From assembly GCF_963666675.1 (NCBI RefSeq), contig NZ_OY762929.1:3472001-3536000 (forward strand): DNA of 64,000 bases, in the 5' to 3' direction. Of the stretch, positions 63,381 through 64,000 are shown piece after piece. The stretch is from an uncultured Desulfobacter sp. (lineage in GTDB: Bacteria > Desulfobacterota > Desulfobacteria > Desulfobacterales > Desulfobacteraceae). Below the pieces are notes generated by a model. It saw only the letters and a program-made list of their open reading frames with translations. It did not search any database and was not told the origin of the DNA. The stretch's first letter is position 1, and the number at the start of each line of letters is the position of its first letter. The translations under genes and the position numbers were made by a program.

Positions 63381-64000
63381 ATGAAGACAAAAACCAGCAT
63401 ATTCAAAAAAGCATCCTTGATGTTCCTGGTGTTGGCCGCCATTGGATGTACGTCTGTCTGTACACTGGCACAGGCTTCGGACCCGGTTTACGGCGGCACA
63501 TTAAGATACGGCCTCCAGGAGGACCCGGCAAACTGGTCCCCGCACAATACCATGGACTGCCAGTCACAGGTGATCATGGCCCAGGTCTGGAGCGGCCTTT
63601 TAAGGTACAATAATGATGAAAAAATTGTGGGCGACCTTGCCGAATCCTGGGAATGGAAAGACCCCAAAACACTGGAGTTTAAGCTTCGCAAAAATGTGAA
63701 ATGGCACAATGGTGACAAACTGACGGCAGACCAGGTTGTCAAAAGCGAAAACCTCCGGTTGGATCCCAAAATCGGTATTGATGCGAAAACCCTGGCGGAT
63801 ATCATTGAAAAATGGGAAGTGGTGGATGATTATACCGTCAGGCTTAGCCTCAAGCGCCCGGATGTTACCGTCTTAAGATGGCTGACCATCGTACCCGGCA
63901 AGGATTTTATCATCCATCCGGACTGGGATGAAAAAACCTGTGGACGCTCACCTGAAACAACAATCGGAACCGGCCCGTTCAAATTTAAAAGCTATGAACC
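63381..64000 (+). CDS. Family 5 solute-binding protein, cut by the window end
   Basis: The first 206 codons of an SBP_bac_5 protein, still open at base 64000. ATG 63381 follows AAAGGAG. A Sec signal peptide (KKASLMFLVLAAIGC ... AQASD) contains a Cys in a lipobox-like AAIGC. The mature start is PVYGGTLRYGLQEDPANWSP, then DLAESWEWKDPKTLEFKLRK and IGTGPFKFKSYEP. It should feed the two permeases upstream. Compared with usual members, the segment between NGDKLTADQVV and WEVVDDYTV is short. Confidence 0.9.
   Translation, partial: MKTKTSIFKKASLMFLVLAAIGCTSVCTLAQASDPVYGGTLRYGLQEDPANWSPHNTMDCQSQVIMAQVWSGLLRYNNDEKIVGDLAESWEWKDPKTLEFKLRKNVKWHNGDKLTADQVVKSENLRLDPKIGIDAKTLADIIEKWEVVDDYTVRLSLKRPDVTVLRWLTIVPGKDFIIHPDWDEKTCGRSPETTIGTGPFKFKSYE

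Noticed and set aside
1..64000. CRISPR arrays, tRNA/rRNA genes, prophage or replication origin
   Set aside because: No regularly spaced repeats, no cloverleaf-like or rRNA sequence, no phage structural genes and no DnaA-box cluster were recognised on reading through.

Overview
The window looks like part of a free-living, probably marine, anaerobic Gram-negative chromosome of the Desulfobacterota (Desulfobacteraceae-like sulfate reducer). This rests on gene content only: DraT/DraG control of nitrogenase, CcdA, FIST-GGDEF signalling, GspA/GspB, an autotransporter, many peptide/amino-acid ABC transporters and sigma-54 regulation. No rRNA, tRNA or ribosomal protein gene is present to fix the taxonomy.

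Layout. 0-14 kb holds ordinary genes: a small lipoprotein with a nine-base homopolymer, an FAH-family hydrolase, the draT-draG pair, a chemoreceptor, a periplasmic rhodanese, a FIST-GGDEF protein, CcdA, an MFS transporter, a CopZ-like chaperone and a CopA Cu(I) ATPase. 14-30 kb is a plasticity zone. An Old Yellow Enzyme gene is split by an IS3-like element, which is itself split by a 1,818-bp IS4-type element. A second copy of that IS sits just before an autotransporter gene. An IS200-like element, a frameshifted IS110 and several gene remnants follow. 31-33.6 kb has an isolated gspA-gspB pair.

33.7-53 kb is the most interesting block. Four transcription units encode an argininosuccinate-lyase-like enzyme, two AstE/AspA-type deacylases, an aldehyde dehydrogenase, a three-part opine-oxidase/hydroxyproline-dehydrogenase-like flavoenzyme (DAO subunit, 2Fe-2S subunit, FAD/NAD subunit), a HAD hydrolase, a Dpp-type ABC importer with a fused ATPase, an aminotransferase and a D-2-hydroxyacid dehydrogenase. 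An IclR regulator and an EamA permease end the block. Three of the promoters share one layout: TTGACA, a 17-18 base spacer, a -10 box, then a 37-base dyad (GTCA...TGTGAC) starting 6-8 bases past the -10. I infer an IclR-controlled regulon for uptake and breakdown of an N-substituted or N-acylated amino acid; the substrate is unknown. A 1,073-bp piece of this block (one deacylase plus the 3' end of the lyase gene) has been copied to 19.0-20.1 kb.

53-60 kb carries a potassium-channel-like protein and a GABA utilisation unit (gabD, PAS-sigma54 activator, gabT). gabD and gabT each have a good sigma-54 promoter sequence. 60.6-64 kb is the start of another peptide ABC operon with a GntR/FCD regulator inside it; its binding-protein gene runs off the window end. 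A roughly 100-base interspersed repeat occurs six times in intergenic spaces, often touching stop codons.
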